Assembly: GCF_018881505.1 (NCBI RefSeq)
Contig: NZ_JACVQC010000001.1
Coordinates: 248,001-312,000, forward strand
DNA: 64,000 nt
DNA from: Polynucleobacter sp. UK-Mo-2m-Kol15
GTDB lineage: Bacteria > Pseudomonadota > Gammaproteobacteria > Burkholderiales > Burkholderiaceae
Reading direction: 5' to 3'
The translations under genes and the position numbers were made by a program. Within the stretch, counting starts at the first letter, position 1; each line of letters starts with the position of its first letter. The notes under the pieces were generated by a model, which saw only the letters and a program-made list of their open reading frames with translations, was not told the DNA's origin and ran no database searches. Below are positions 47,701-58,511 of this stretch, one piece after another.

Positions 47701-48531
47701 ATGCCTTTGATGAAGACAAAACCGACCTCACCGGGTCGTCGTTCAATGGTCAAGGTGGTCAATCCTGACCTGCATAAAGGTAAACCTTTTGCAGCGTTGG
47801 TAGAGCCACAGTTCCAAAAAGCAGGTCGTAATAATAATGGTCACATCACTACTCGTCATAAAGGTGGTGGTCATAAGCATCACTATCGTGTTGTTGATTT
47901 CAAACGCAATGACAAAGATGGTATTCCAGCAAAAGTAGAACGCTTGGAATACGATCCAAACCGCAGTGCAAATATTGCATTGATCGTGTTTGCCGATGGT
48001 GAGCGTCGTTATATTCTTGCAGCAAAAGGCATGACTGTTGGTCAGGCATTGATGAGTGGCTCTGAAGCCCCAATCAAGTCTGGTAATAACTTGCCAATTC
48101 GTAACATTCCAGTTGGTAGCACGATTCACTGTGTAGAAATGTTGCCAGGCAAAGGTGCTCAAATCGCACGTTCTGCTGGCGGCTCTGCGGTGTTATTGGC
48201 TCGTGAAGGTGTATACGCTCAGGTGCGCTTGCGCTCAGGTGAAGTACGTCGTATTTTGATCGATTGCCGTGCAACTATTGGTGAAGTTGGTAATGAAGAG
48301 CATAGCTTGCGCGTTATCGGTAAAGCTGGTGCAAATCGCTGGCGTGGTATTCGCCCAACCGTTCGCGGTGTGGCAATGAACCCAGTAGATCACCCACACG
48401 GTGGTGGTGAAGGTAGAACTGGCGAAGGCCGTGTACCTGTCTCCCCATGGGGCACACCAACCAAAGGTTATCGTACACGTCGCAATAAGCGTACAACTTC
48501 GATGATCGTTCAACGTCGTCAAAAACGTTAA
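47701..48531 (+). CDS. rplB: 50S ribosomal protein L2
   Basis: L2 is needed for subunit joining and peptidyl transfer. The 276-residue protein ends with the conserved region [18 protein letters not shown], which contains the essential histidine, and [11 protein letters not shown]. Confidence 0.98.
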   Translation: MPLMKTKPTSPGRRSMVKVVNPDLHKGKPFAALVEPQFQKAGRNNNGHITTRHKGGGHKHHYRVVDFKRNDKDGIPAKVERLEYDPNRSANIALIVFADGERRYILAAKGMTVGQALMSGSEAPIKSGNNLPIRNIPVGSTIHCVEMLPGKGAQIARSAGGSAVLLAREGVYAQVRLRSGEVRRILIDCRATIGEVGNEEHSLRVIGKAGANRWRGIRPTVRGVAMNPVDHPHGGGEGRTGEGRVPVSPWGTPTKGYRTRRNKRTTSMIVQRRQKR

Positions 48532-48550
48532 GCGATAAGGATAAATAGAT

Positions 48551-48829
48551 ATGACACGTTCAGCTAAAAAAGGCCCATTTTGCGACGCCAGCTTAGTAAA
48601 AAAAGTTGAAGTTGCACAAGCCAACAAAGACAAAAAGCCGATCAAAACTTGGTCACGCCGTTCAACAATCCTCCCAGACTTTATTGGTCTGACGATTGCT
48701 GTACATAACGGTCGTCAACACGTTCCGGTATATGTATCAGAAAACATGGTGGGTCATAAGTTAGGCGAATTTGCCTTGACCCGTACTTTCAAAGGTCACG
48801 CTGCTGACAAGAAAGTAACGAAGAAGTAA
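48551..48829 (+). CDS. rpsS: 30S ribosomal protein S19
   Basis: S19 is in the 30S head and contacts the A-site tRNA. The 92-residue protein starts [14 protein letters not shown] and contains [20 protein letters not shown]. It ends 10 bases before the chosen rplV start. Confidence 0.97.
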   Translation: MTRSAKKGPFCDASLVKKVEVAQANKDKKPIKTWSRRSTILPDFIGLTIAVHNGRQHVPVYVSENMVGHKLGEFALTRTFKGHAADKKVTKK

Positions 48830-48839
48830 GGGGATGATG

Positions 48840-49169
48840 ATGGAAGTTAAAGCTATTCACAAGGGCGCCCGCATTTCTGCGCAAAAGACACGTTTGGTCG
48901 CTGACCAAATCCGTGGTTTGCCAATTGCTCGCGCTATGAACATTTTGAATTTCAGCCCCAAGAAAGCTGCCTTCATTGTGAAGAAAGTTGTTGAGTCCGC
49001 AATGGCCAACGCTGAACACAATAAGGGTGCTGATATTGATGAGCTCAAGGTTTCAACAATTATTGTTGATAAAGGTACTTCCTTGAAGCGCTTCACAGCA
49101 CGTGCTAAGGGTCGCGGCAATCAAATCGAAAAACAAACATGTCACATCACCGTGACCTTGAGTAACTAA
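48840..49169 (+). CDS. rplV: 50S ribosomal protein L22
   Basis: L22 lines the exit tunnel with L4. Three ATG codons stand in a row at 48834, 48837 and 48840; the last is chosen because it gives the 109-residue family form (MEVKAIHKG) and best spacing to AAGGGG. The long beta-hairpin segment [18 protein letters not shown] is present. Confidence 0.95.
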   Translation: MEVKAIHKGARISAQKTRLVADQIRGLPIARAMNILNFSPKKAAFIVKKVVESAMANAEHNKGADIDELKVSTIIVDKGTSLKRFTARAKGRGNQIEKQTCHITVTLSN

Positions 49170-49177
49170 GGGAAGAT

Positions 49178-49999
49178 ATGGGACAAAAGATAAACCCAAC
49201 CGGATTCCGACTCTCGGTAACGAAGAACTGGACATCAAAGTGGTATGCAAACAATACTGATTTTGCGAAGATGCTTAAAGAGGACGTAGATGTCCGCATC
49301 TATCTCAAGAAGAAGCTGAAGAATGCATCCGTAAGTAAAGTCATTATTGAGCGTCCTGCAAAGAACGCACGCATCACTATTTATAGTTCACGCCCTGGCG
49401 TTGTGATCGGTAAAAAGGGTGAAGATATTGAAGTTCTCCGTCGAGAACTCCAGAAGCGTATGGGCGTTCCTGTCCATGTGAACATCGAAGAAATTCGTAA
49501 GCCTGAAGTGGACGCTCAATTGATCGCCGACTCTATTACTCAGCAGTTAGAGAAGCGCATCATGTTCCGACGTGCAATGAAGCGTGCAATGCAAAATGCA
49601 ATGCGCCTTGGTGCACAAGGAATCAAGATCATGTCCTCTGGTCGTTTGAACGGTGCTGAAATTGCACGTCGCGAATGGTACCGTGAAGGTCGTGTTCCAC
49701 TTCATACATTGAAGGCTGATATTGATTACGCAACTTCAGAAGCGGAAACAACATACGGCATCATCGGTGTAAAAGTTTGGGTATACAAAGGCGATACTTT
49801 AGGTCGCGGTGCTGATGCTGTAGCAGTAACAGCAGAGCCAGCAGCTGAAGAGAAGAAGCCACGTCGCGCACCAGCTAAAACAACCGCACGCAAACCAGCT
49901 GCTGACAGCAAGCCATTAGTTGCTACTAAGCCAGCAGTGAAGCGTGCACCGAAAGCCGTTGAAGCCGCAAGTGCTGAAGCGCAGAAGTCAGGAGAGTAA
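49178..49999 (+). CDS. rpsC: 30S ribosomal protein S3 with a long basic tail
   Basis: S3 shapes the mRNA entry tunnel and has helicase activity with S4 and S5. The 273-residue protein has a KH domain ([19 protein letters not shown]) and the usual C-terminal domain ([20 protein letters not shown]). A tail of about 55 residues rich in Ala, Lys, Pro and Arg follows, which resembles histone-like tails. E. coli S3 is 233 residues; some tail extension is known in Betaproteobacteria. Confidence 0.97.
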   Translation: MGQKINPTGFRLSVTKNWTSKWYANNTDFAKMLKEDVDVRIYLKKKLKNASVSKVIIERPAKNARITIYSSRPGVVIGKKGEDIEVLRRELQKRMGVPVHVNIEEIRKPEVDAQLIADSITQQLEKRIMFRRAMKRAMQNAMRLGAQGIKIMSSGRLNGAEIARREWYREGRVPLHTLKADIDYATSEAETTYGIIGVKVWVYKGDTLGRGADAVAVTAEPAAEEKKPRRAPAKTTARKPAADSKPLVATKPAVKRAPKAVEAASAEAQKSGE

Positions 50000-50001
50000 G
50001 C

Positions 50002-50415
50002 ATGCTACAACCAAAGCGTCGTAAGTATCGCAAGGAACAAAAGGGACGTAACACTGGCGTAGCAACACGCGGCAGTTCAGTTGCCTTTGGTGACTTTGGA
50101 TTGAAGGCTATTGGCCGTGGTCGTTTGACTGCACGTCAGATTGAATCTGCACGTCGAGCAATGACTCGTCATATTAAGCGTGGTGGTCGTATCTGGATTC
50201 GTATTTTCCCAGACAAGCCAATTTCACAAAAGCCAGCTGAAGTGCGTATGGGTAACGGTAAAGGTAATCCAGAGTACTACGTAGCAGAAATTCAACCAGG
50301 CAAGATTTTGTACGAGATGGATGGCGTAGATGAAGGTTTGGCGCGCGAGGCTTTCAAGCTTGCTGCTGCTAAGCTGCCATTGCAAACCACTTTCGTGATT
50401 CGCCACCTAGGTTGA
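50002..50415 (+). CDS. rplP: 50S ribosomal protein L16
   Basis: L16 helps place the A-site tRNA in the peptidyl-transferase region. The 137-residue protein begins [16 protein letters not shown] and contains the conserved [16 protein letters not shown], where the conserved arginine that is often hydroxylated lies. It starts 2 bases after the rpsC stop. Confidence 0.97.
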   Translation: MLQPKRRKYRKEQKGRNTGVATRGSSVAFGDFGLKAIGRGRLTARQIESARRAMTRHIKRGGRIWIRIFPDKPISQKPAEVRMGNGKGNPEYYVAEIQPGKILYEMDGVDEGLAREAFKLAAAKLPLQTTFVIRHLG

Positions 50416-50429
50416 TCGGGATAGAGATT

Positions 50430-50624
50430 ATGAAAAAGACAGAATTAGCATCCAAAGATCTGGTTGCCTTAAACGCAGAATTAACAGAGCTTTTGAAGAC
50501 TAGCTTCAAACTCCGTATGCAAAAGGGTACTCAGCAACTCACCAATACCAGCCAATTGGGTAAAACTAAGCGTGAAATTGCTCGCGTGAAGACTTTTATT
50601 ACTCAAAAAACTGCACAGAAATAA
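50430..50624 (+). CDS. rpmC: 50S ribosomal protein L29
   Basis: L29 is a small two-helix protein at the tunnel exit. ATG 50430 gives 64 residues starting [11 protein letters not shown] and ending with the [13 protein letters not shown] signature. A TTG 18 bases upstream inside the rplP end is rejected as a start. Confidence 0.95.
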   Translation: MKKTELASKDLVALNAELTELLKTSFKLRMQKGTQQLTNTSQLGKTKREIARVKTFITQKTAQK

Positions 50625-50636
50625 GGAAAAAGGGAT

Positions 50637-50906
50637 ATGACAGAATTATCTAAACCCTTGCGCCGCACCCTTGTGGGTCGTGTCGTTAGCGATAAAATGC
50701 AAAAAACTGTGACTGTGCTAGTTGAGCGCCAAGTAAAACATGCGCTTTATGGCAAATATGTTGGACAGTCCAAAAAGTACCATGCTCATGACGAAGCTGG
50801 CCAATACAAGATGGGTGATACCGTTGAAATTGCTGAATCTAAGCCAATTTCACGTACTAAATCTTGGGTTGTGACCCGTTTAGTTCAAGAATCAAAAGGT
50901 ATTTAA
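50637..50906 (+). CDS. rpsQ: 30S ribosomal protein S17
   Basis: S17 is a primary binding protein of the 30S body. The 89-residue protein has the OB-fold start [20 protein letters not shown] and the KYHAHDE segment. It ends the S10 block; a terminator-promoter gap follows. Confidence 0.97.
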   Translation: MTELSKPLRRTLVGRVVSDKMQKTVTVLVERQVKHALYGKYVGQSKKYHAHDEAGQYKMGDTVEIAESKPISRTKSWVVTRLVQESKGI

Positions 50907-50912
50907 AGAAAT

Positions 50913-50996
50913 ATTAGGGATTTTGGCGAAGTTTCTTGCCAAATCCCTGTTTTGCGTAGTATGATAGAAGGCTTCTCTGGTTTTATTGGGAGAAGC
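50913..50996 (+). promoter_or_regulatory. spc block promoter overlapping a terminator-like stem
   Basis: In the 186-base gap before rplN, AGGGATTTTGGC (about 50917-50928) pairs with GCCAAATCCCT (50938-50948), leaving one bulged base, followed by GTTTT. The -35 TTGCCA (50936-50941) lies inside this stem; an 18-base spacer leads to a good -10 TATGAT (50960-50965). A leader stem GCTTCTC/GAGAAGC (50971-50996) follows right after the start region. Confidence 0.65.
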
Positions 50997-51092
50997 AGTG
51001 TTTTTTCATTAATTCCGGATTTTAACTTTCGTTAAAGCCCATAGACGGAACCAAGACTGTTTGCCTTTGGCTAACAAGTTGGGGATTAAAAA

Positions 51093-51461
51093 ATGATTCA
51101 GACCGAAAGTAGATTACAGGTCGCCGATAACACAGGCGCCAGTGAAGTTTTGTGCATCAAGGTATTGGGCGGCTCTAAGCGTCGTTACGCCAGTATCGGT
51201 GATGTCATCAAAGTGACTGTAAAGTCCGCTGCTCCACGTGGCCGTGTAAAAAAAGGTGATATTTATAACGCCGTAGTAGTGAGAACTGCTAAGGGTGTAC
51301 GCCGTCCAGACGGCTCATTGATTAAGTTCGATGGAAACGCTGCGGTATTGCTCAACGCTAAGTTAGAGCCAATCGGCACACGTATCTTTGGACCAGTTAC
51401 GCGCGAATTGCGTACTGAGAAGTTCATGAAGATCGTTTCTCTCGCCCCCGAAGTTATTTAA
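51093..51461 (+). CDS. rplN: 50S ribosomal protein L14
   Basis: L14 lies at the subunit interface. The 122-residue protein begins [16 protein letters not shown], the nearly invariant family start. It opens the spc block rplNXE-rpsNH-rplFR-rpsE-rpmD-rplO-secY-infA-rpmJ. Confidence 0.98.
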   Translation: MIQTESRLQVADNTGASEVLCIKVLGGSKRRYASIGDVIKVTVKSAAPRGRVKKGDIYNAVVVRTAKGVRRPDGSLIKFDGNAAVLLNAKLEPIGTRIFGPVTRELRTEKFMKIVSLAPEVI

Positions 51462-51470
51462 GAGGCTGAT

Positions 51471-51779
51471 ATGAAAAAGATTCGTAAAGGTGATTCAGTA
51501 GTTCTATTGACTGGCCGCGATAAGGGCAAGCAAGGAACTGTTACAGCCGTTCTCGAGAACAAATTGGTAATCGAAGGCGTAAATATTTACAAAAAGAGCG
51601 TTAAGCCAAATCCAGCAGCCGGTGTTACTGGCGGCATGATTGACAAGTCGATGCCTGTTCACATTTCTAATGTGGCTGTGGTTGACGGTAACGGCAAACC
51701 ATCACGTGTTGGTATCAAACTCGTGGACGGTAAAAAGCAACGTTTCCTCAAAACCACTGGCGCAACTTTAAGCGCATAA
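51471..51779 (+). CDS. rplX: 50S ribosomal protein L24
   Basis: L24 is an early assembly protein with a KOW motif ([20 protein letters not shown] at the N-terminus). It has 102 residues and starts 9 bases after rplN. Confidence 0.97.
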   Translation: MKKIRKGDSVVLLTGRDKGKQGTVTAVLENKLVIEGVNIYKKSVKPNPAAGVTGGMIDKSMPVHISNVAVVDGNGKPSRVGIKLVDGKKQRFLKTTGATLSA

Positions 51780-51795
51780 GGGGCACGGAGAAATT

Positions 51796-52338
51796 ATGAG
51801 CACACGTTTTCAAGAACACTACCAAGCTAAAGTAGTTGCTGATTTGATCGCTAAATTTGGCTACAAGTCTGTAATGGAAGTTCCGCGTATCACTAAGGTA
51901 ACCCTGAACATGGGCTTAGGCGATGCTGTGAACGATAAAAAGATTATCGAAAATGCAGTTGGTGATTTGACTAAAGTAGCAGGTCAAAAGCCAGTTGTGA
52001 CAAAAGCGAAAAAAGCGATTGCTGGTTTCAAAATTCGTCAAGGCTACCCAATCGGCGCCATGGTGACATTGCGTGGTGCACGCATGTACGAATTTTTAGA
52101 CCGTTTCGTGACTGTTGCTTTGCCACGCGTACGTGACTTCCGAGGAATTTCCGGCAAGGCATTTGACGGCCGTGGTAACTACAACATCGGCGTTAAAGAG
52201 CAAATCATTTTCCCTGAAATCGAATACGACAAAATTGATGCCCTCCGTGGTCTCAATATCAGTATTACGACGACCGCTAAGACTGACGAAGAAGCAAAAG
52301 CTTTGTTGGCAGCGTTCAAATTCCCTTTCCGCAATTAA
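51796..52338 (+). CDS. rplE: 50S ribosomal protein L5
   Basis: L5 binds 5S rRNA in the central protuberance. The 180-residue protein has [18 protein letters not shown] and the signature [14 protein letters not shown]. Confidence 0.97.
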   Translation: MSTRFQEHYQAKVVADLIAKFGYKSVMEVPRITKVTLNMGLGDAVNDKKIIENAVGDLTKVAGQKPVVTKAKKAIAGFKIRQGYPIGAMVTLRGARMYEFLDRFVTVALPRVRDFRGISGKAFDGRGNYNIGVKEQIIFPEIEYDKIDALRGLNISITTTAKTDEEAKALLAAFKFPFRN

Positions 52339-52347
52339 GAGGCTAAC

Positions 52348-52653
52348 GTGGCAAAACTATCCCTAATTGAGCGCGAGAATAAGCGCACAAAAACTGTAGA
52401 GAAGTACGCTGTAAAGCGTGCTGAACTCAAGGCAATCATTGCTGATCAATCACGCAGCGATGAAGAGCGCTATGAAGCGCGCTTGAAGTTACAGGCACTT
52501 CCACGTAACGCGAGCCCGATTCGTCAAAGAAATCGTTGTTCATTAACCGGTCGTCCGCGCGGTGTATTCAGTAAGTTTGGTCTAGCGCGTAGCAAAATTC
52601 GTGAAATCGCCTTCCGTGGCGAAATCCCCGGTTTAACCAAGGCCAGCTGGTAA
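52348..52653 (+). CDS. rpsN: 30S ribosomal protein S14 (zinc-free type)
   Basis: S14 is in the 30S head. The start is GTG at 52348, 9 bases after rplE. The 101-residue protein is the long form without paired CxxC motifs and ends with the [12 protein letters not shown] and [10 protein letters not shown] segments, so it needs no zinc. Confidence 0.97.
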   Translation: MAKLSLIERENKRTKTVEKYAVKRAELKAIIADQSRSDEERYEARLKLQALPRNASPIRQRNRCSLTGRPRGVFSKFGLARSKIREIAFRGEIPGLTKASW

Positions 52654-52677
52654 GCGGCGAAAGAATTAGGAGAACTC

Positions 52678-53073
52678 ATGAGTATCAGCGATCCAATCGC
52701 CGACATGTTGACAAGGATCCGCAATGCGCAAGCAGTGCAGAAACCCGTAGTCTTGATGCCGTCGTCAAAAGTTAAAGTAGCTATTGCAAAAGTCTTGCAG
52801 GATGAAGGTTATATCGATAGTTTTGAAATCAAGGGTGAAGCAGCTAAGCCAGTGCTGCATATTGAACTCAAATACTACGCAGGCCGCCCTGTTATTGAGC
52901 GAATTGACCGTGTTTCTACACCAAGTCTTCGTATCTACAAAGGCCGCCACGACATTCCTGAAGTGATGAATGGCTTAGGCATTGCAATTATTTCAACCCC
53001 ACAAGGCGTAATGACAGACCGCAAAGCTCGTGCAAACGGCGTTGGTGGCGAAGTTATTTGCTACGTCGCGTAA
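52678..53073 (+). CDS. rpsH: 30S ribosomal protein S8
   Basis: S8 binds the 16S central domain and in E. coli represses the spc operon. The 131-residue protein starts [17 protein letters not shown] and contains the [14 protein letters not shown] signature. GGAG precedes the ATG. Confidence 0.97.
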   Translation: MSISDPIADMLTRIRNAQAVQKPVVLMPSSKVKVAIAKVLQDEGYIDSFEIKGEAAKPVLHIELKYYAGRPVIERIDRVSTPSLRIYKGRHDIPEVMNGLGIAIISTPQGVMTDRKARANGVGGEVICYVA

Positions 53074-53083
53074 GGAGAGAAAT

Positions 53084-53617
53084 ATGTCCCGCGTTGGTAA
53101 ATCACCCATTCCAGTCCCTAAGGGCGCTGAAATCAGCATCAACGGTGCAAATATTACTGTTAAAGGCCCATTGGGTACCTTGACACATAACTTGCATCCT
53201 TCTGTTGGTTTGAAGCAAGAAGACGGCGTATTGACAGTTGTTTTAAATAACGACACACCAGAAGCCGGTGCACAGTCAGGTACGGCCCGTGCTTTGGTAA
53301 ACAACATGGTTGTTGGTGTAACTGCTGGCTTTGAGCGCAAGCTCAGCTTGGTAGGCGTTGGTTATCGTGCTGCTGCTCAGGGCGATTCATTGAAGTTGCA
53401 GTTAGGTTTCTCGCATGACATTATTTACAACCTACCAAAGGGCGTAAAAGCTGAGACCCCAACTCAAACTGAAATCATTATTAAAGGCTCCAACAAGCAG
53501 CAAGTTGGCCAGGTTGCCGCTGAAGTTCGCGCATACCGTTCACCAGAGCCATACAAAGGTAAAGGCGTTCGCTACGTGGATGAGGTTGTACACCTGAAAG
53601 AAACTAAGAAGAAGTAA
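53084..53617 (+). CDS. rplF: 50S ribosomal protein L6
   Basis: L6 lies near the factor-binding site. ATG 53084 with GGAG at 53074-53077 gives 177 residues, starting [13 protein letters not shown] and ending with [12 protein letters not shown] longer frame that begins inside rpsH is rejected as the start. Confidence 0.97.
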   Translation: MSRVGKSPIPVPKGAEISINGANITVKGPLGTLTHNLHPSVGLKQEDGVLTVVLNNDTPEAGAQSGTARALVNNMVVGVTAGFERKLSLVGVGYRAAAQGDSLKLQLGFSHDIIYNLPKGVKAETPTQTEIIIKGSNKQQVGQVAAEVRAYRSPEPYKGKGVRYVDEVVHLKETKKK

Positions 53618-53630
53618 GCGAGATTAAAAA

Positions 53631-53984
53631 ATGAATAAAGACGAATCCAGACAAAGACGCGCTAGGCAGACTCGTATTCGCATTGCCGAAGCATTGGCAA
53701 ATCGCTTAACAGTTATCCGTAGCAACTCCCATATTTCTGCACAGGTATATAGCCCATGTGGAACCAAAGTTGTAGCAGCTGCCTCAACAATGGAAAAAGA
53801 TTTACGCCAAGCAATCAAAAACGGCGGCAACGCTGATGCGGCTAAACAAATCGGCAAATTAGTTGCTGAGCGTGCTGTTAAGGCGGGCATTGTTGATGTT
53901 GCTTTTGATCGCTCCGGTCATCGTTACCACGGCCGTATTAAGGCCTTAGCTGAAGCTGCGCGTGAAGCCGGCCTGAAGTTCTAA
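53631..53984 (+). CDS. rplR: 50S ribosomal protein L18
   Basis: L18 binds 5S rRNA. The 117-residue protein has [16 protein letters not shown] and the C-terminal [20 protein letters not shown]. It starts 13 bases after rplF. Confidence 0.97.
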   Translation: MNKDESRQRRARQTRIRIAEALANRLTVIRSNSHISAQVYSPCGTKVVAAASTMEKDLRQAIKNGGNADAAKQIGKLVAERAVKAGIVDVAFDRSGHRYHGRIKALAEAAREAGLKF

Positions 53985-54002
53985 TAGGGTTTAGGAAAAA
54001 AC

Positions 54003-54521
54003 ATGGCAAAAATGCAAACTAAGATGCAAAACGAAGAGCGTGATGATGGTCTTCGCGAGAAGATGATTGCTGTTAATCGTGTAACTAAAGTGGTTAAGGG
54101 TGGTCGTATTCTCGGCTTCGCTGCACTCACTGTAGTTGGTGATGGCGATGGCCGCATCGGCATGGGTAAAGGCAAATCAAAAGAAGTTCCAGTTGCTGTT
54201 CAAAAGGCAATGGACGAAGCACGTCGCAAGATGATCAAAGTTTCCTTACGTAAAGGTACTTTGCAGCACACTGTGATTGGTAAACATGGCGCGTCACGCG
54301 TGATGATTTCTCCAGCAAAAGATGGTACTGGCGTTATCGCTGGTGGCCCAATGCGCGCAATTTTTGATGTAATGGGTGTAACTAACGTTGTTGCCAAGTC
54401 ACTTGGTTCAACAAATCCTTACAACATGGTTCGTGCAACGATTGATGGCTTGAGCAAGATGAGCACTCCTTCTGAAATTGCTGCTAAACGCGGTAAGTCA
54501 GTTGAAGAGATTCTCGGCTAA
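54003..54521 (+). CDS. rpsE: 30S ribosomal protein S5
   Basis: S5 contributes to mRNA unwinding and decoding accuracy. The 172-residue protein has the double-stranded-RNA-type motif [20 protein letters not shown] and the GAGV-like segment [16 protein letters not shown]. Confidence 0.97.
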   Translation: MAKMQTKMQNEERDDGLREKMIAVNRVTKVVKGGRILGFAALTVVGDGDGRIGMGKGKSKEVPVAVQKAMDEARRKMIKVSLRKGTLQHTVIGKHGASRVMISPAKDGTGVIAGGPMRAIFDVMGVTNVVAKSLGSTNPYNMVRATIDGLSKMSTPSEIAAKRGKSVEEILG

Positions 54522-54545
54522 GACCAAAAGATTAGGAATCTATAT

Positions 54546-54734
54546 ATGACAACATCTAACTCCAAAGTCAAACTGCAATTAGTACGCAGCTTGATCGGCA
54601 CACGCGAAAGCCATCGTGCAACTGTTCGCGGCTTAGGCCTGCGTCGCATCAATTCTGTTTCAGAATTGGAAGACACTCCAGCAGTTCGCGGAATGATTAA
54701 TAAAGTTTCTTATTTAGTTAAAGTCGTTGGCTAA
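54546..54734 (+). CDS. rpmD: 50S ribosomal protein L30
   Basis: This is a 62-residue protein with the signature [19 protein letters not shown]. It lies between rpsE and rplO, as is usual in the spc block. Confidence 0.96.
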   Translation: MTTSNSKVKLQLVRSLIGTRESHRATVRGLGLRRINSVSELEDTPAVRGMINKVSYLVKVVG

Positions 54735-54761
54735 TAACTAGCAAGCAAATAGGCGAAGAAT

Positions 54762-55202
54762 ATGCAACTCAATACACTAAAACCCGCAGAGGGATCCAAG
54801 AAAAACCGTCGTCGCGTAGGTCGTGGCATCGGTTCAGGTCTTGGTAAAACTGCAGGCCGCGGTCACAAAGGTCAAAAATCACGTTCCGGTGGATTTCACA
54901 AAGTTGGATTCGAGGGTGGTCAGATGCCAATGTATCGACGTTTACCAAAACGCGGTTTCGTTTCTTTGACACGTCGTCACGTTGGTCAAATCACTTTGAA
55001 TGACTTAGCGAAAATCAACCTGCCAGAAGTAGACTTGTTGGTTTTGAGAGCCCATGGTTTTGCTGGTGAGCAGATTAATGCAGTTAAAGTAATTAAGACT
55101 GGCGAACTATCAATTGCTGTGACTCTCAAAGGTATTACAGCAACTGCAGGTGCTAAAGCGGCTATTGAAGCGGCTGGCGGCAAATTGGTTGACTTGGTTT
55201 AA
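54762..55202 (+). CDS. rplO: 50S ribosomal protein L15
   Basis: L15 is a late assembly protein. The 146-residue protein has the basic glycine-rich N-terminus ([19 protein letters not shown]) and the [17 protein letters not shown] segment. secY begins 17 bases downstream. Confidence 0.97.
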   Translation: MQLNTLKPAEGSKKNRRRVGRGIGSGLGKTAGRGHKGQKSRSGGFHKVGFEGGQMPMYRRLPKRGFVSLTRRHVGQITLNDLAKINLPEVDLLVLRAHGFAGEQINAVKVIKTGELSIAVTLKGITATAGAKAAIEAAGGKLVDLV

Positions 55203-55219
55203 TTAGTTTTTAGTAAACG

Positions 55220-56557
55220 ATGGCACTCGCTCCTACCAACACAGCAAATATTGCTCAATCAGGAAACAAGTTTGGCGAATTACGCCAACGCTTGATATTC
55301 CTGGTTTTGGCATTGCTCGTGTTCCGTTTGGGCGCACACATTCCTGTTCCAGGTATTGATCCTGACCAATTAGCTCAATTGTTCTCCGGTCAAAAAGATG
55401 GCATCTTAGGGATGTTCAATCTGTTCTCAGGTGGTGCTTTATCGCGCTTTACAGTTTTTGCTTTAGGAATCATGCCTTACATCTCTGCGTCGATCATCAT
55501 GCAGTTGATGACGATTGTCGTTCCTTCTTTGGAGTCTTTGAAAAAAGAAGGCCAAGCGGGACAGCGCAAGATTACTCAGTACACCCGTTATGGCACTGTG
55601 TTCTTGGCGACATTCCAAGCATTAGGCATCTCAGTAGCACTGCAGGCTCAACCAGGTTTGGTTATTAATCCTGGCTTGATGTTTGAACTCAACACAGTAG
55701 TGACTTTAGTTACTGGCACGATGTTCTTAATGTGGCTAGGCGAGCAGATTACTGAGCGTGGGCTTGGCAACGGTATTTCTATCATTATTTTCGGTGGGAT
55801 TGTTTCTGGATTGCCTTCAGCAATCGGCAGCCTACTCGAGCTAGTGCGCACTGGTTCTATGAATATTTTGTCAGCTTTGCTGATTGTGGTCATTTGTATT
55901 GCAGTAACTTATTTTGTAGTGTTTGTAGAGCGTGGTCAGCGCCGCATCTTAGTGAATTACGCTAAGCGTCAAGTCGGCAACAAGATATATGGCGGTCAGT
56001 CTTCATACTTCCCGTTGAAGTTAAATATGGCTGGTGTTATTCCTCCAATCTTTGCTTCATCTATTATTTTGTTCCCTGCAACGATTGCTGGCTGGTTTAC
56101 ATCAGGCGAGCCTGCCAATATGTTCAGCAGAGTTATCAAAGATTTGGCTGCAACATTAGCTCCAGGTCAACCTGTGTACACGATTCTGTATGCAGCAGCG
56201 ATCATTTTCTTCTGTTTCTTTTACACTGCTTTGGTTTTCAATAGTCGTGATACTGCTGAGAATTTGAAGAAGAGCGGCGCCTTTATTCCGGGTATTCGTC
56301 CTGGTGATCAGACAGGTCGTTATATCGATAAGATCTTAATTCGTTTGACATTGGCAGGTGCAATTTATATGGTTTTGGTTTGTTTGTTGCCAGAATTTTT
56401 AGTGTTGAAGTACAACGTGCCATTTTACTTTGGCGGCACTTCCTTGTTGATTATTGTCGTTGTTGCAATGGATTTTATGGCTCAAGTTCAGTCATTCGCA
56501 TTGCAGCAACAGTATGGTTCTTTAATGAAAAAAGCTAACTTTAAGATGGGCGCTTAA
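55220..56557 (+). CDS. secY: preprotein translocase subunit SecY
   Basis: SecY is the protein-conducting channel. The 445-residue protein has ten hydrophobic segments by eye, the signatures [15 protein letters not shown] and [20 protein letters not shown] sequence (here [14 protein letters not shown]), and a short cytoplasmic C-terminus. With SecE at 28806 the core channel genes are both in this window. Confidence 0.97.
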   Translation: MALAPTNTANIAQSGNKFGELRQRLIFLVLALLVFRLGAHIPVPGIDPDQLAQLFSGQKDGILGMFNLFSGGALSRFTVFALGIMPYISASIIMQLMTIVVPSLESLKKEGQAGQRKITQYTRYGTVFLATFQALGISVALQAQPGLVINPGLMFELNTVVTLVTGTMFLMWLGEQITERGLGNGISIIIFGGIVSGLPSAIGSLLELVRTGSMNILSALLIVVICIAVTYFVVFVERGQRRILVNYAKRQVGNKIYGGQSSYFPLKLNMAGVIPPIFASSIILFPATIAGWFTSGEPANMFSRVIKDLAATLAPGQPVYTILYAAAIIFFCFFYTALVFNSRDTAENLKKSGAFIPGIRPGDQTGRYIDKILIRLTLAGAIYMVLVCLLPEFLVLKYNVPFYFGGTSLLIIVVVAMDFMAQVQSFALQQQYGSLMKKANFKMGA

Positions 56558-56561
56558 CTGA

Positions 56562-56780
56562 ATGTCTAAAGACGATGTAATTCAGATGGCGGGAGAAATT
56601 ATTGAGAATTTGCCGAACGCAATGTTTCGCGTGAAGCTAGAGAACGGACATGTGGTTCTAGGGCACATTTCTGGAAAGATGAGGATGCATTACATCCGCA
56701 TATTGCCAGGAGATAAGGTGACGGTGGAGATGACTCCTTACGACCTGACGCGCGCCAGAATCATATTCCGAGCGAAGTAA
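56562..56780 (+). CDS. infA: translation initiation factor IF-1
   Basis: IF-1 is an OB-fold protein that occupies the A site during initiation. The 72-residue protein starts [21 protein letters not shown] and keeps the [17 protein letters not shown] segment. The location between secY and rpmJ is the usual betaproteobacterial order. It starts 4 bases after secY. Confidence 0.97.
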   Translation: MSKDDVIQMAGEIIENLPNAMFRVKLENGHVVLGHISGKMRMHYIRILPGDKVTVEMTPYDLTRARIIFRAK

Positions 56781-56816
56781 AAGATTAAGTAGTACATATT
56801 TTTTTAGAGGTGAGTT

Positions 56817-56933
56817 ATGAAAGTTTTGGCATCCGTTAAGTGTATTTGCAGAAATTGCAAGATCATTAAGCGCAAACGCGTTGTGCGCGTGATCTGTTCT
56901 TCAGACGCACGTCATAAGCAGCGTCAAGGCTGA
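56817..56933 (+). CDS. rpmJ: 50S ribosomal protein L36
   Basis: The frame from ATG 56817 to TGA 56931-56933 encodes 38 residues (start [15 protein letters not shown], end ARHKQRQG). The zinc ligands C11, C14, C27 and H33 are present, so this is the zinc-binding form; an extra C9 is also seen. The gene has an AGAGGTGAG ribosome binding region and lies between infA and rpsM as in related genomes. Confidence 0.97.
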   Translation: MKVLASVKCICRNCKIIKRKRVVRVICSSDARHKQRQG

Positions 56934-56957
56934 TCTGGTTAATTAAGAGGAAATCTC

Positions 56958-57323
56958 ATGGCACGTATCGCTGGGGTAAATATCCCAAATCATCAACATA
57001 CTGTTATCGGTTTAACAGCAATTTTTGGCATTGGCACAACTCGTGCTCGCAAAATTTGTGAAACCACAGGTGTTGCTATCGACAAAAAAGTTAAAGATCT
57101 TACTGATGGTGACTTGGAAAAGTTGCGTGATGAGGTAGGTAAATTCATCACTGAAGGTGACCTTCGTCGTGAAGTAACGATGAGCATCAAGCGTTTGATG
57201 GACTTAGGCTGCTATCGCGGCGTTCGTCATCGTAAGGGCTTGCCTGTACGTGGTCAACGCACCAAAACAAACGCGCGTACCCGCAAGGGCCCACGTAAGT
57301 CCGGCGTGCAACTCAAGAAATAA
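56958..57323 (+). CDS. rpsM: 30S ribosomal protein S13
   Basis: S13 bridges the 30S head with 50S L5. The 121-residue protein starts [18 protein letters not shown] and ends with the basic tail [14 protein letters not shown]. It opens the alpha block rpsM-rpsK-rpsD-rpoA-rplQ. Confidence 0.98.
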   Translation: MARIAGVNIPNHQHTVIGLTAIFGIGTTRARKICETTGVAIDKKVKDLTDGDLEKLRDEVGKFITEGDLRREVTMSIKRLMDLGCYRGVRHRKGLPVRGQRTKTNARTRKGPRKSGVQLKK

Positions 57324-57341
57324 TCAAGAAAGTTTATTAAC

Positions 57342-57749
57342 ATGGCAAAACAACAATCCGCTTCCGCAGCTTCACAGCGCGCACGCAAGAAGGTTAAAAA
57401 GAACGTTGCTGATGGTATTGCACACGTTCATGCTTCTTTTAATAACACCATTATTACGATCACTGATCGCCAAGGTAATGCGCTCTCATGGGCAACATCT
57501 GGTGGACAGGGCTTCAAAGGTTCACGTAAATCAACGCCTTTTGCTGCTCAGGTAGCTGCTGAAGTAGCTGGTAAAGCTGCTGTTGAGTGCGGTATCAAGA
57601 ACTTAGAAGTTCAGATCAAGGGTCCGGGCCCAGGTCGTGAATCAGCAGTTCGCGCATTGAACTCATTGGGCATCAAGATCACTGAGATTCAAGACGTAAC
57701 CCCAGTTCCGCACAATGGTTGCCGTCCTCCTAAGCGTCGTCGTATTTAA
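57342..57749 (+). CDS. rpsK: 30S ribosomal protein S11
   Basis: S11 is in the platform near the E site. The 135-residue protein has [18 protein letters not shown] and ends with [17 protein letters not shown]. Confidence 0.98.
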   Translation: MAKQQSASAASQRARKKVKKNVADGIAHVHASFNNTIITITDRQGNALSWATSGGQGFKGSRKSTPFAAQVAAEVAGKAAVECGIKNLEVQIKGPGPGRESAVRALNSLGIKITEIQDVTPVPHNGCRPPKRRRI

Positions 57750-57798
57750 GCTGAGAAGTTGACAGTACAAGTTTAGTAGTTTTTTATAAAAGCCCACC

Positions 57799-57822
57799 GT
57801 TCATCTGAATTAAAAGGTGAAC
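57799..57822 (+). promoter_or_regulatory. hairpin upstream of rpsD
   Basis: GTTCATCT (57799-57806) pairs with AGGTGAAC (57815-57822), one U-G pair, loop GAATTAAA. It lies in the 115-base gap before rpsD, 43 bases from the GTG start. S4 regulates the alpha operon in E. coli, so a role in S4 feedback is possible but unproven. Confidence 0.4.
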
Positions 57823-57864
57823 TCACCGCCGGTCGTAAGACTGCGGCAAAGAAAGGAAAGCATC

Positions 57865-58488
57865 GTGGCACGTTACTTAGGGCCTAAGGCCAAATTAGCA
57901 CGTCGGGAAGGTACCGACTTATTTTTAAAGAGCGCACGTCGCGCCTTGTCAGACAAGTGCAAGTTAGATACTAAGCCTGGTCAACATGGCCGTACATCTG
58001 GCTCAAGAACATCTGATTACGGTAATCAATTGCGTGAAAAGCAAAAGGTTAAGCGTATCTATGGCGTATTAGAGCGTCAATTTCGTCGTTACTTCGCAGA
58101 AGCTGAGCGTCGTAAGGGCAACACTGGTGAAACATTACTTCAGTTGCTTGAGTCACGTTTAGACAACGTGGTTTATCGCATGGGTTTTGGTTCTACTCGT
58201 GCTGAAGCGCGCCAATTGGTTTCTCATTGTGCAGTTATGCTCAATGGTAGCCCAGTAAATATTCCATCGATTCAGGTTAAGCCTGGTGATGTAGTAGCTA
58301 TTCGTGAAAAAGCGAAGAAGCAAGCGCGTATTACAGAATCACTCAATTTGGTTGGACAAATGGCAGCTGTTACTTGGGTTTCAGTTGACGCAACCAAGCT
58401 CGAGGGAACATTTAAGCAAGTGCCTGACCGTGAAGATATTAGCGGTGAAATTAATGAAAGTTTGATCGTCGAATTGTATTCACGCTAA
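57865..58488 (+). CDS. rpsD: 30S ribosomal protein S4
   Basis: S4 starts 30S assembly and affects accuracy. GTG 57865 with AAGGAAAG upstream gives 207 residues and the family start [19 protein letters not shown]. It has an S4 RNA-binding domain ([20 protein letters not shown]). A frame reaching back to 57817 is not used. Confidence 0.96.
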   Translation: MARYLGPKAKLARREGTDLFLKSARRALSDKCKLDTKPGQHGRTSGSRTSDYGNQLREKQKVKRIYGVLERQFRRYFAEAERRKGNTGETLLQLLESRLDNVVYRMGFGSTRAEARQLVSHCAVMLNGSPVNIPSIQVKPGDVVAIREKAKKQARITESLNLVGQMAAVTWVSVDATKLEGTFKQVPDREDISGEINESLIVELYSR

Positions 58489-58511
58489 TTAGGCACTCTC
58501 AAGGAAAAAAT

